From NCBI RefSeq assembly GCF_041714655.1, contig NZ_CP168219.1, positions 620,001 through 684,000 on the forward strand: a stretch of 64,000 nt of DNA, read 5' to 3'. Position 1 is the first letter of the stretch, and every line of letters starts with the position of its first letter. Under the pieces are notes generated by a model. The model saw only the letters and a list, made by a program, of their open reading frames with translations, had not been told where the DNA came from and did not search any database. The translations under genes were made by a program, and so were the position numbers. Positions 24,006 through 32,675 of this stretch are shown here, one piece after another. This DNA comes from Pseudoroseicyclus_A sp041714655. Its GTDB lineage: Bacteria; Pseudomonadota; Alphaproteobacteria; Rhodobacterales; Rhodobacteraceae.

Positions 24006-25340
24006 TCAGGCGGTCGCCATGAGGCGTGCCGCGGCGGCCCGGCCGGAGCGGACGGCGGCATCCATGTTGGGGAAGTCCATCCAGTCGCCGGCGAGCGCCA
24101 GGCCCGGCGGTGTCGCCATGACGAGGCGCCGCGCGTCCGGCCCCTCGGGATGTAGATAGGGCGCGCCCTCCGGCCAGCGGCCGAGGACGATCTCCTCGAT
24201 GCGGCCCCGCGCCTCGGGGAACTCCGCTTCCAGATCGGTGCGGAAGAGCGCGTCGAGCTCGCTGTCGGAGCGGCAGAGCAGCTCGCGCGCGCCGGCGGCA
24301 CCCCGAAAGAGCATCAGGCTCTCGCCTTTGGCGCGGCGCACATCGAGCGGCACGGTCGTCGCCTGGTTGAAGAGGACGGAGAAACTCCGCCCCGGCGTGG
24401 CGATGGCATAGATCTCGTCCCAGGGGGCTGGCGCCTCGGAGGGTGCCAGCCGCACGGCGGCCGTCAGGAAGGCGCCGTAGCGCACCCTGTCCAGCTCGTC
24501 GGTCACGGCGGTGGGCAGGCCGGGCGCGATGCGGCGGGTGACGCTGGCCGGGGTCGCCAGAACGATCTGGCGCGCGACCACCCGTTTGCCTTCCGCCACC
24601 TCCACCTGCCAGGCGCCGCCCGCGTCGCTCACCGAGGTCACGGTCGCGCCGAGCCGCAGATCGTCACCGAGTTCACGCGCGAGCGCCGCCGGAAGCAGGC
24701 CCGAGCCGCCGACCAGGTTGTTGCCGGGGGAGCTCTGCGTCCAGACATTCGCGAAGGAGCGATAGCCATGCCCGGCCGACATCTCGGCGGGGCTGGCGCC
24801 GGTGCGCTCCGTCAGCGCGGCGATCAGCGCATCCGTCTGCGGATGGAGCGGGCCGAGCCGCGCGGCCAGCGTCGCGTCACGTTCGAACTGCGCGAGCGTG
24901 GCGCGCCGGGTCTCGGCCGGCAGGTCCACCAGCCGCCGCTGCAGCGCGACGGCGCGGGCGGAGCCGGTGCGCAGGTTCAGCCCGGCGCGGACAAGATCGA
25001 CGCGCGCCGACCAGGGCAGATCGAGGAGGAGCGGATAGGTCTCCGCCCGCGCGCGGAGGAGCCGCCGCCCCATGCGGCTCAGCCCGATGAGCCGCCCGTC
25101 GATCGGGGCCGTCGTCAGCCCGGCGCGGGTGACCAGCTCGCCCACCGGCGTGCCCGGCCCGTCGACCATATGGCCGCCGAGGTTGAGCCAGAGATCGCCG
25201 CGCGGCAGGGAATGCAGCCGCCCGCCCGGCCGCTCGGCCTGCTCGAGAAGCAGCACCTCGCGCCCGCGGTCGCGCAGCTCGAGTGCGGCCGCAAGCCCCG
25301 CGAGCCCCCCTCCGACGACGACAACATCCGCCGCTTCCAT
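24006..25340 (-). CDS. FAD-dependent amine oxidase/phytoene-desaturase-like oxidoreductase
   Basis: 444 residues. The N-terminal dinucleotide-binding motif is VVVVGGGLAGLAAALELRDRGREVLLLEQAERPGGRL (described by positions about 6-42: GxGxxG with the downstream Glu). The C-terminus carries the FAD-closing block (LALAGDWMDFPNMDAAVRSGRAAA). The family includes amine oxidases, protoporphyrinogen oxidases and carotenoid desaturases; the substrate is not evident. It starts 3 bp after the DUF3830 gene and is probably co-transcribed with it. Confidence 0.85.
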   Translation of the reverse strand: MEAADVVVVGGGLAGLAAALELRDRGREVLLLEQAERPGGRLHSLPRGDLWLNLGGHMVDGPGTPVGELVTRAGLTTAPIDGRLIGLSRMGRRLLRARAETYPLLLDLPWSARVDLVRAGLNLRTGSARAVALQRRLVDLPAETRRATLAQFERDATLAARLGPLHPQTDALIAALTERTGASPAEMSAGHGYRSFANVWTQSSPGNNLVGGSGLLPAALARELGDDLRLGATVTSVSDAGGAWQVEVAEGKRVVARQIVLATPASVTRRIAPGLPTAVTDELDRVRYGAFLTAAVRLAPSEAPAPWDEIYAIATPGRSFSVLFNQATTVPLDVRRAKGESLMLFRGAAGARELLCRSDSELDALFRTDLEAEFPEARGRIEEIVLGRWPEGAPYLHPEGPDARRLVMATPPGLALAGDWMDFPNMDAAVRSGRAAAARLMATA

Positions 25341-25343
25341 GGC

Positions 25344-25757
25344 TCAGCGGCTGATCGAGATGTCGAGGGCGCCTTCCCAGAGCGTCTTTCGCCCGAGCTC
25401 CGCGATCCGGTCGAGCTTCTCGGTGACGGAGAGAAAGTGGTTGCCGGCCAGCGGCCCGGCCTTCGAGGCGAAGCTCACGCCGCCATAGGCGAGCAGCAGT
25501 TCCGTCTCGGAGATGCCGCCGGGATAGAGGATCATCTGCCCCGGAGCCGGGTGGCAGGTGGCATCCTCGAAGCCGACGCCGAAATCCATGTCGCCGAGCG
25601 GCACCCAGACGGCTTCTCCCGACCACCGGACATGCACGATCCGGCTCTCGAAGGGCAGCCGGGCGAGGATGGCCTTCACGGTCTGCGGCGATCGGTCAGG
25701 ATGCAGCACCGCGCTGAAGCGTTCGCCGTCGATGGCAAGGGTCGCTTGCTCTGTCAT
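25344..25757 (-). CDS. DUF3830 (cyclophilin-like fold) protein
   Basis: 137 residues. The signature YPGGISETELLLAYG and the pattern around FGVGFEDATCHPAPGQM are characteristic of DUF3830, a small cyclophilin-like fold common in alphaproteobacterial catabolic clusters. No enzymatic role is established. It lies 3 bp upstream of the FAD oxidoreductase gene as the first gene of that pair. Confidence 0.8.
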   Translation of the reverse strand: MTEQATLAIDGERFSAVLHPDRSPQTVKAILARLPFESRIVHVRWSGEAVWVPLGDMDFGVGFEDATCHPAPGQMILYPGGISETELLLAYGGVSFASKAGPLAGNHFLSVTEKLDRIAELGRKTLWEGALDISISR

Positions 25758-25954
25758 CTGTGCCTCCGGTGTTGCCGCCTGTCCTCACATCGCGCGCGCA
25801 ACCGGGGCAGACAATCGACGGGCAATCAGAATTGCCGGGTTGACCATTCGGAAAGCGAATAGGCCGGGCCCCGCCGTTTGCCGGTTTTTGCTTGTGGAAA
25901 GAGGCGTCTATCCGAAGCTGGGGCAGCAGACGCCCACCCGTGCCCGTCGCCCGA

Positions 25955-26938
25955 TCACGCCCCCCGCGGCGGCTCGGCCTTCCTCACGAAGGTCAGCCGG
26001 CGGGGCCGGGCGGGCAGGAGCGCGGCGCGCGCCTCGAAGGCCGTCTGATAGCCGCCGGTCGCCTGCGCGCCCGCGAGCGCCCGGTCGGCGGCGCGCCGGC
26101 TGATGCCGAGCTCTGCGGCGGCGACGTCGAGGCTGAGCCCGGCGGCGAGGAGCTGCACGATCTCCTCCGCCCGGCCGGCGCTGCCTTGGCGAAGCTCCAG
26201 ATGGCGGTGGCGCAGGCGCATCGCCTCGTAGTGGAGCTGCGGGATGTCGCTCTCGATCCGCGCCGCGAAGGCCTCCTCCCCGATGCCGCGGTAGATCATC
26301 GCGCACATGAGCCGGTCGGCCTCAGAGGTGCCGGGCAGGGCCATCACCACGCCGCGCGCGAGCCCGGCGCGGAGAAACACCCTGTCCATCTCGCGCACCT
26401 CGGGCGGCGGGTCGTAATGCGGCGAACGGGTCCAGGCCTCGAGGTCGAGGACCAGCGGCTCCCAGCTCGTCGCGACGTGATTGACGGCCAGATTGGCATC
26501 GTTCGGGATCGAGATGTCGTAATCGACGCCCGGCGGGAAGCGCACATGCGAGCCCATGTGCTCGACCCGGCCAGAGGGTGTCAGGCCAAGCTGCGACCAG
26601 GCGAAGTCGCGGATGCCGAAGGGCGCCAGCCGCGTCAGGAAATCGTCGAAGATCCGGGTCAGCGCGCTCTCCGGTTCGTCGCGCTGGCTGCCGAGCGGGG
26701 CCGAGGGCCGGCTGCTTTCGGCGAGCGGCGGGCGCAGGTCCATGTTGCGGGCATGGCTGGCGAGGCGGAGCGTTGTGCTCTGGCCGAGCTTGCGGCGGAG
26801 GTCGGCGAGATGCCGGTCGACGGTGACGACAGAGATGCCGAGCCGCTCGGCGATCTCCTGCCGCCCGGCGCCCTCGGCGAGGAGGGTAAGGACCGCGCGC
26901 TGGCGCGCCGTGATGTCTGCTCGGTCCGTCTCGGTCAT
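25955..26938 (-). CDS. LuxR-type regulator with HTH-ligand domain-HTH order
   Basis: 327 residues from ATG 26938 (MTETDRADITARQRAV). A LuxR/GerE HTH lies at the N-terminus (about 8-62: VLTLLAEGAGRQEIAERLGIS). A middle domain (about 90-230) resembles an autoinducer-binding fold (SPHYDPPPEVREMDRVF, ARGVVMALPG). A second LuxR-like HTH lies at the C-terminus (about 255-303: IVQLLAAGLSLDVAAAELGIS). Canonical LuxR proteins have the ligand domain first and a single C-terminal HTH, so this order is unusual. It is divergent from the secreted-protein operon at 27108 and could control it. Confidence 0.75.
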   Translation of the reverse strand: MTETDRADITARQRAVLTLLAEGAGRQEIAERLGISVVTVDRHLADLRRKLGQSTTLRLASHARNMDLRPPLAESSRPSAPLGSQRDEPESALTRIFDDFLTRLAPFGIRDFAWSQLGLTPSGRVEHMGSHVRFPPGVDYDISIPNDANLAVNHVATSWEPLVLDLEAWTRSPHYDPPPEVREMDRVFLRAGLARGVVMALPGTSEADRLMCAMIYRGIGEEAFAARIESDIPQLHYEAMRLRHRHLELRQGSAGRAEEIVQLLAAGLSLDVAAAELGISRRAADRALAGAQATGGYQTAFEARAALLPARPRRLTFVRKAEPPRGA

Positions 26939-26956
26939 GCCGTCCCGATCACTGGT

Positions 26957-26976
26957 GGCGGGCAGCCTGGCCCGCC
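26957..26976. promoter_or_regulatory. 20-bp palindrome upstream of the LuxR-type gene (lux-box-like)
   Basis: GGCGGGC-AGCCTG-GCCCGCC has perfect 7-bp arms with a 6-nt spacer and lies 18 bp before the regulator's start, in the divergent intergenic region. Lux boxes are 18-22 bp palindromes, so an autoregulatory operator is plausible. A GC hairpin in the 5' leader is the alternative. Confidence 0.35.
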
Positions 26977-27107
26977 GTCCGCATCCTGGCGTGAATACGA
27001 CAGAATTGCCGGATTCCTGCAATGGCCTTGAGATGTTCCGGGCTGTTGAATGGCCGGGCCCGCGGCCCCGCTGCGCGGCTCCCCTCAGCAGGAACCGGCC
27101 TCACATC

Positions 27108-29291
27108 ATGCGCGCTCTCGTTCTTTTCGCCTGCCTTTCGGCTCTCGCCCTCCTGCCGCGCCCTGCGACGGCGCAGGATTTGCCCTCCACCATCATCGTG
27201 CTCGACGGCTCGGGCTCGATGTGGGGCCAGATCGACGGGCGCACGAAGATCGAGATCGCCCGCGACACGCTGGCCGAGACCATCGCCGAGCTGCCGGAGG
27301 ATCAGGCGCTGGGCCTCATGGTCTATGGCGCCGAGCGCCGCGGCGATTGCGCCGACATCCGCCTTGCCGTGCCGCCCGGGCCCATTGCCCAGACAAGCGG
27401 ACCCATCGCGGCGGCCGCGGCGGCGGTCACGCCGCTCGGCAAGACGCCCCTGACCGACGCCGTGCGCGAGGCGGCGCGCCTTCTCCGCGCGACGGAGGAT
27501 GCGGCGACCGTGGTGCTCATCACCGACGGGGTGGAGACCTGCGAGGCCGATCCCTGCGCGCTCGCCCGCGAGCTCGAGGCGACGGGCACGGATTTCACCG
27601 CCCATGTGGTGGGCTTCGGCCTCAGCGAGGAGGAGGGGCGGGCGGTTTCCTGCCTCGCGGAGGAGACGGGCGGGCGGTTCATCCTCGCCGGCGACGAGAC
27701 TGCGCTGGGCGAGGCGCTCCGCCAGACCTTCGCGCCGGTCGCGGAGCCCGAGCCGGTCGTCGTGCCGGAGGTAGAGGTGACGCAGACCACCCCCGCCCGC
27801 AACGTCGAGCTGCGCCTCCGCGAGGCCGAGGGCCAGCCGGTGATGAACGCCCGCGAGATCACCTCTCTGGTGCTCGAGGGGCCGGGCGGCGCGCGGCTCG
27901 AGGTGCGGCCCGAATACGATCGCGATGCGACGGCGGTTCTGGATCTGGCGCCCGGCGAGTGGGTGCTCCGCATCGACCGGGTCGAGACCGAGGGCGAAAA
28001 CACCGGCTTCGACGCGGTGGCCCGCTTCACGGTGGAGCCGGGCGACGGCGCGCAGGCGGTGGAGATCGTCCTCCGCGGCTGGCTGACGGTCGAGACGCTT
28101 CTCTGGCCGGGCGCGCCGCTCGAGCCGGGGCAGGCCGTGGCCTCCGCCGTCGCGGGCACCGCCGTCGCCAATTACCAGCTCTTCGCGCTGGCGCCGGACG
28201 GCACCCTCTCGGAGGAACCCGTCGCCAGCGGCACCCGCGGCTTCGACGAGGGCGTGCCGCCGGGCGACTACATGCTGCGCGGCACATTCGCCCGCACCAT
28301 CACCCGCGACATGCCGGTCAGCGTCCCTGCCGGCGAGACGGTTATCCTCCCCTTCGATTTCGGCCTCGCCCCGGTGACCGTGGCGGCACTCGACGCGGCC
28401 GGCCAGCCCGTTGCCCGGCAGACGGCCGGGCTCGCCAATGCGCCGGGTGAGAGCGCCTGGGTGCGGGGCTCGGGCGGGCTCAATGCCGACGGCTCTCGCA
28501 ACCCCTTCTTCCTGCCGCCGGGCGTCTGGCGGATGAACGTGGGTCAGGAGGGCGGCGGCGCCAGCCGGTCTGAGATCCTGATCCGCGTGGAGCAGCCCGG
28601 GCAGCCTGTCGACATCACCGTCGGGCCGGGCGAGCAGCTCAGCGAGGCCGACCTCGCCGCGCTGACCGCGCCCGACCGGATCGGCTGCGCCGCCATCGTC
28701 GGCGCCGGCCACAAGGCCTGCCTCGTGCCCTATGAGGCGGACCATCTCGCCCCGGCGGGCGGGGCGGGCGCCGATGCGGCTCCCGACACGGCCCCCGACA
28801 CGGGCCTCGCCAATCCCGAGCCGACGCCGGAGGAGTTCCTCCCCGATCCGGACGCTCCTCCGAGCGCGCTGATGGGCGGCACCGTCCCCTTCGTGCCGGT
28901 GGAGACCTGGGGCATCATCGCCGAAGAGATCGCCTGCACCGGCAGCGTCCTGATGCTGGATGCCGACGGCTTCGCCGTGCTCCGCGTCGATCCCGGCGCG
29001 ACGGGGCGCTGGTTCACCGGCCTCGCCGCCTATTGCGCCCCGGACGGGCCCGGCGCCCGCGATTGCCGCCCGCTCGAGCTCGGCCTCGACCGCGACACGG
29101 TGCTGATCGACAGCGCGCTGCTGGGCCAGCCGGGCTTCCGGCTGGAGGAGCGGGCCGACAGCGCCTTCCTGCAATTCTGCCCCGACGGGGCGGGCGAGTG
29201 CGGGCCGATCGCGCTGTGCGGCAGCAACGACATGCCGCCCCCGGGCCCGGGCGCGGCCGAGGGGGTGATGCTCGAAGGCAGCGGCGAATGA
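27108..29291 (+). CDS. Exported von Willebrand factor A domain protein
   Basis: 727 residues. A signal peptide (MRALVLFACLSALALLPRPATA) is followed by a vWA domain (about 25-205) with a complete MIDAS: Asp33-x-Ser35-x-Ser37 (LDGSGSMWG), the Thr in TPLTDAV, and the Asp in VLITDGVETC. After it are two beta-rich regions, a Pro/Ala/Asp linker (about 555-590) and a C-terminal Cys-containing domain (CTGSVLMLDADGF, QFCPDGAGECGPIALC). MIDAS proteins bind ligands in a metal-dependent way. The frame is open further upstream, but the signal peptide fixes this start. It overlaps the next gene by 4 bp. Confidence 0.85.
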   Translation: MRALVLFACLSALALLPRPATAQDLPSTIIVLDGSGSMWGQIDGRTKIEIARDTLAETIAELPEDQALGLMVYGAERRGDCADIRLAVPPGPIAQTSGPIAAAAAAVTPLGKTPLTDAVREAARLLRATEDAATVVLITDGVETCEADPCALARELEATGTDFTAHVVGFGLSEEEGRAVSCLAEETGGRFILAGDETALGEALRQTFAPVAEPEPVVVPEVEVTQTTPARNVELRLREAEGQPVMNAREITSLVLEGPGGARLEVRPEYDRDATAVLDLAPGEWVLRIDRVETEGENTGFDAVARFTVEPGDGAQAVEIVLRGWLTVETLLWPGAPLEPGQAVASAVAGTAVANYQLFALAPDGTLSEEPVASGTRGFDEGVPPGDYMLRGTFARTITRDMPVSVPAGETVILPFDFGLAPVTVAALDAAGQPVARQTAGLANAPGESAWVRGSGGLNADGSRNPFFLPPGVWRMNVGQEGGGASRSEILIRVEQPGQPVDITVGPGEQLSEADLAALTAPDRIGCAAIVGAGHKACLVPYEADHLAPAGGAGADAAPDTAPDTGLANPEPTPEEFLPDPDAPPSALMGGTVPFVPVETWGIIAEEIACTGSVLMLDADGFAVLRVDPGATGRWFTGLAAYCAPDGPGARDCRPLELGLDRDTVLIDSALLGQPGFRLEERADSAFLQFCPDGAGECGPIALCGSNDMPPPGPGAAEGVMLEGSGE

Positions 29292-32200
29292 GGGCCCCCC
29301 GCGCCCTCGCCGCCACGCTCCTTGCGCTCTGTACGAGCGGCGGGGCCGCGGCGCAGGACCTGGGCCTTATGGAAGAGGCCATCGGCCAGCTCGATGCCCT
29401 TGCGGCCACCGCCGCCCCCGGCTGCCTCGTCGGCGCGCCGGTCTGCGCGGAGGACGGGCCGGAGGCGCTGGTCGCGGCGCTTTGCCGGGCGCTCGTGCCG
29501 GGCGTCGCCCAAGGGAGCTGCGGCGAGATCGCCCCACCCCGGGGCAGCGATCCCCGGCGGCTCTTCCTGGCGGTGCAGGACGGGCTGACGGCGGCGCTCG
29601 ACGGCACGGTGCCGGGGCCGGACGGGCAGGCGCTCTCCGCCGCGATCCTCCGCCGGGCGACGGGCGAGCCGGTGGCGCTGCCGGTGTTGACGGCCCTGCC
29701 GCCCGCCACACCGGAGCCGGGGCCAGCGCCCGAGCCGGCGCCGGGAGCCGCCGCCCCCGCGTCCTCCGACCTTCCTGACCCGCTGCCCACGGATCCCGAC
29801 GAGCTGCAGGAGCTGGCGCTCGCCCTCGTCTTCCGCGCGGCGCAGGAGGGGTGGGACGACGCACGGCGCGATGCGGCGCTCACCACGCTCCGCGATGCGC
29901 TGAACGGCGGCGCCCCGCCCCCGGGCGAGCCGGCGGAGCCCTCGCCGGCCGAGCTGATCGCGGCGGCCACCGCCCGGGCGCGCGGCGAGGAATCCTGCGC
30001 CGGTGTCACCATCGCCGAGGGCCCGGGGCCGCACCCGCCGCTCGCCGAGGTCCATCTCGACCTGCCGCCCGGCTTTCTCGGCCCGGACCGCGCCATGGCG
30101 GGGGTCTATATCGCGGGGGAGATCGCGCTGCCGCTCCTCCTGTTGCCCGGCGCAGACGGGCGGCCCGGCGTCACGCTGCCGCTCCACCCGGACGGGCTCG
30201 GCGGCGGCGCGGGCCGGATCGCCTTTGGCTGGGAGGATGAAGAGACCGGGGCGACGATCACCTGCCAGCCGATCCCGCTCGACATCGCTGCCGCAACGCC
30301 GGAGCCCGGCGCCTGGCTTACCGCCATGGCCGGCCTCGCCGATGCCACCGCGCTACTGGAGCGGGGCGCCAACTGGGCGGGAATGCCCATGGGCAGCCTG
30401 CCGCGCAGCCTCGAACGTGAGCTGGGCACACTCGAGGCGGAGTATGCCGAGCTTGCCCCCGAGGAGCGCGCCATCCTCGACCTTCTCGCGCCCCGGGTCT
30501 CCCCCGACCCGCAGTTCATCGCGGCCATGGGGGACTGGATCGATTCCCATCCCGCGCCCCTGCAGCGCGGCGCTCTCGATCTCGTCCCCGGCGGCCCCGA
30601 ACGGCTCTGGCATGCCGCGGGCGGCGATGCGGGCGGGGGCCAAAGCAGCTCGCACATCTGCCCCGCCGATGCCCGCGAGATCCGCGAATGGATCCTTCTC
30701 GGCGAATACGGCCAGCACAACACCGACCCGCTGCTCCAGGCCGAGTTCACCGCGGGCACGGTGCTGGCGGGGGCCTCCGCCCACCTGCTCTTCGCTGCCG
30801 GCGGCATGGAGAAGGCGGGGCAATATGCCGAGCGCGGAATCGGCGTCGCGGCGGGAAGCTACAACCTTTTCATGAACTTCATGGCCGGCGTCGCGCCCTA
30901 CAAGATCACGGCCATCGAGGGCCGGTTCGAGCACGAGACCCTCTCCGAGGACACCTCCGATCTGGTGCTGGAGCTGGCGGACGTCGCTCTTCATACCGAC
31001 AGCCGCGGCTGGAGCCCGCTGCGCGGCGCCGTCGACCTGGGGCTGATCGTGCTGGCGGCGGCCGGGAAGACCACGCCCGTCGGCGGGCAGATCTCGCGGC
31101 AGGCCGAGCGGGTCGGGCTCGACGGGGTCACCAATATCGCCTCGCGCCAGGGCATGACCTTCGGCGCCGTCCTCTTCGAGGAGGGCGCGAAGGCGCTCTC
31201 CGCCACGCTCGGCGCCATCGCGGATGCCGCCCTGCTCGATGCGCTCTGGAAGGATGCCATCAGCGAGATCGAGAAGGACAACAACGGGCTCGTGCGCCCC
31301 CGCTGCCGGGTGCCGGACCCGACGCTCAGCGCCCTTGATGCCTTCCTCGTCGACCGGCACTGGCGGTCGGCGCGGCCCATCGAGGACCGGCCCGGGCAGT
31401 TCCTGCCGATCAACGAGGGGCTCGTGGGGGTCGAATTGTCGATCAAGCCCGATATCGAGCTGCCGAGAGACCGGGTCGCCGACCCCATCGAGGCCTGGAT
31501 GGAGATCCTGCCCGCCGCGCTCGCCCCCGGCGAAAGCGACCTCGTCATCGAGCCGGGGCAGGAGGCCTATGTCGAGGTGACGGGCCTCAACCTCGAGAAC
31601 CCGCTCGAGGTCGACTGGCAGGTCGAGGGTGACGCCGCGCTGAGCTGGGCCATCCCGTCGGCGTGGCCGCGCGACTGGCCGGTACTGCGGATCCTCACCT
31701 CGGACGACCCCGAGGATTTCCCGATCACGGTGACCGCCACCATGTCGTCGCTGACGCTCGAGGGCTCGCAGGCCGAGCCGCCCGTGCTCGCCCAGGTCAT
31801 CACCACCGGCGAGGTCGAGGCCACCGTCCTGCCCGCCTGCGCCTGGCGCGGCGCGCGGGTCGAGGTGCGGCTCAATGACCTGCGGACGGGCCGGCCCCTG
31901 TCGCCGGCAGATTACGAATGGACGCCGGGCGAGGGGCTCACCAGCCTCGCGCCCGGCCTCTTCGGCGTGACCGAGACGGGCCCGCCGTCGCTGGTGCTCT
32001 TCGGCCGGCCTGGCGACCGCGGCAAGATCAACGCCGTGATGGTCCGGCGCGACTGCGCCTGCGGGCCCGAGGCCTTCCCCGATCTGGTGACCGAGCTGCA
32101 GCCCTTCTCGCGCAGCATGCTGGCGATGTTCGGGCAGCAGGCCTTCGCCTTCGTCGGCACCGGCACGGTGGAGATCAGCGGCGACATCACCCAGGTCGAG

Positions 32201-32665
32201 ACCTTCCCGGGGATGCGGCTGACCATGCTGACGGCCCAGGATGAGACCGACCTCTCCTGCCGCTACACCTCGGCCCTCACCACCTCCGAGATGGGGATCG
32301 TCGAGGCGATGCGCTCGCAGCGCGCCGATCTCTTCTTCGACGATGCCGGCTCCAACATGTTCGACGGGACGGGCGGCTTCTCCTTCGCGGGGCCGGGCGT
32401 CATCGCCCCGGGCGGCGACGGATCGTTCAGCGCGCCGATCCCCTATCGGGGCGGCGAGCTCTCCGGCGGCTTCGAGCCGCAGCTTCCGCCCTTCGTCGCC
32501 GTGCAGGCCTTCGGGCCCGACCGGCTGGAGATCATCGCCCAGGCGCGGGGCTGCGACGTGACCGATGTCGATCGCGGCTTCCCCACCCGCCGCACGAATT
32601 TCTACGACACGCTGCGCACCTGCGCGACGCATGAGGCCCGCTTCATCGCAGACCAGAGGCCCTGA
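29288..32665 (+). CDS. Large exported protein of unknown function
   Basis: 1125 residues with a signal peptide (MRAPRALAATLLALCTSGGAAA). The N-terminal ~330 residues are Ala/Pro-rich with periplasmic character. The middle (about 460-690) has several helical hydrophobic stretches (AHLLFAAGGMEKAGQYAERG, GAVDLGLIVLAAAGKTTP). The C-terminal ~400 residues look like beta-sandwich modules (EAYVEVTGLNLENPLEVDWQVEG, VEVRLNDLRTGRPLSPADYEW) with scattered Cys. I do not recognise the family. The ATGA overlap with the vWA gene and the closely following third exported protein argue that the three act together. Confidence 0.75.
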   Translation: MRAPRALAATLLALCTSGGAAAQDLGLMEEAIGQLDALAATAAPGCLVGAPVCAEDGPEALVAALCRALVPGVAQGSCGEIAPPRGSDPRRLFLAVQDGLTAALDGTVPGPDGQALSAAILRRATGEPVALPVLTALPPATPEPGPAPEPAPGAAAPASSDLPDPLPTDPDELQELALALVFRAAQEGWDDARRDAALTTLRDALNGGAPPPGEPAEPSPAELIAAATARARGEESCAGVTIAEGPGPHPPLAEVHLDLPPGFLGPDRAMAGVYIAGEIALPLLLLPGADGRPGVTLPLHPDGLGGGAGRIAFGWEDEETGATITCQPIPLDIAAATPEPGAWLTAMAGLADATALLERGANWAGMPMGSLPRSLERELGTLEAEYAELAPEERAILDLLAPRVSPDPQFIAAMGDWIDSHPAPLQRGALDLVPGGPERLWHAAGGDAGGGQSSSHICPADAREIREWILLGEYGQHNTDPLLQAEFTAGTVLAGASAHLLFAAGGMEKAGQYAERGIGVAAGSYNLFMNFMAGVAPYKITAIEGRFEHETLSEDTSDLVLELADVALHTDSRGWSPLRGAVDLGLIVLAAAGKTTPVGGQISRQAERVGLDGVTNIASRQGMTFGAVLFEEGAKALSATLGAIADAALLDALWKDAISEIEKDNNGLVRPRCRVPDPTLSALDAFLVDRHWRSARPIEDRPGQFLPINEGLVGVELSIKPDIELPRDRVADPIEAWMEILPAALAPGESDLVIEPGQEAYVEVTGLNLENPLEVDWQVEGDAALSWAIPSAWPRDWPVLRILTSDDPEDFPITVTATMSSLTLEGSQAEPPVLAQVITTGEVEATVLPACAWRGARVEVRLNDLRTGRPLSPADYEWTPGEGLTSLAPGLFGVTETGPPSLVLFGRPGDRGKINAVMVRRDCACGPEAFPDLVTELQPFSRSMLAMFGQQAFAFVGTGTVEISGDITQVETFPGMRLTMLTAQDETDLSCRYTSALTTSEMGIVEAMRSQRADLFFDDAGSNMFDGTGGFSFAGPGVIAPGGDGSFSAPIPYRGGELSGGFEPQLPPFVAVQAFGPDRLEIIAQARGCDVTDVDRGFPTRRTNFYDTLRTCATHEARFIADQRP

Positions 32666-32675
32666 GGAGATGCCG

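Noticed and set aside
27005..27023. Weak dyad ATTGC-N9-GCAAT in the regulator/vWA intergenic region
   Set aside because: Only 5-bp arms; expected by chance in a region of this size.
26949..29174. Long minus-strand open frame opposite the vWA gene
   Set aside because: Antisense to a protein with a signal peptide and complete MIDAS; the shadow sequence lacks any motif.
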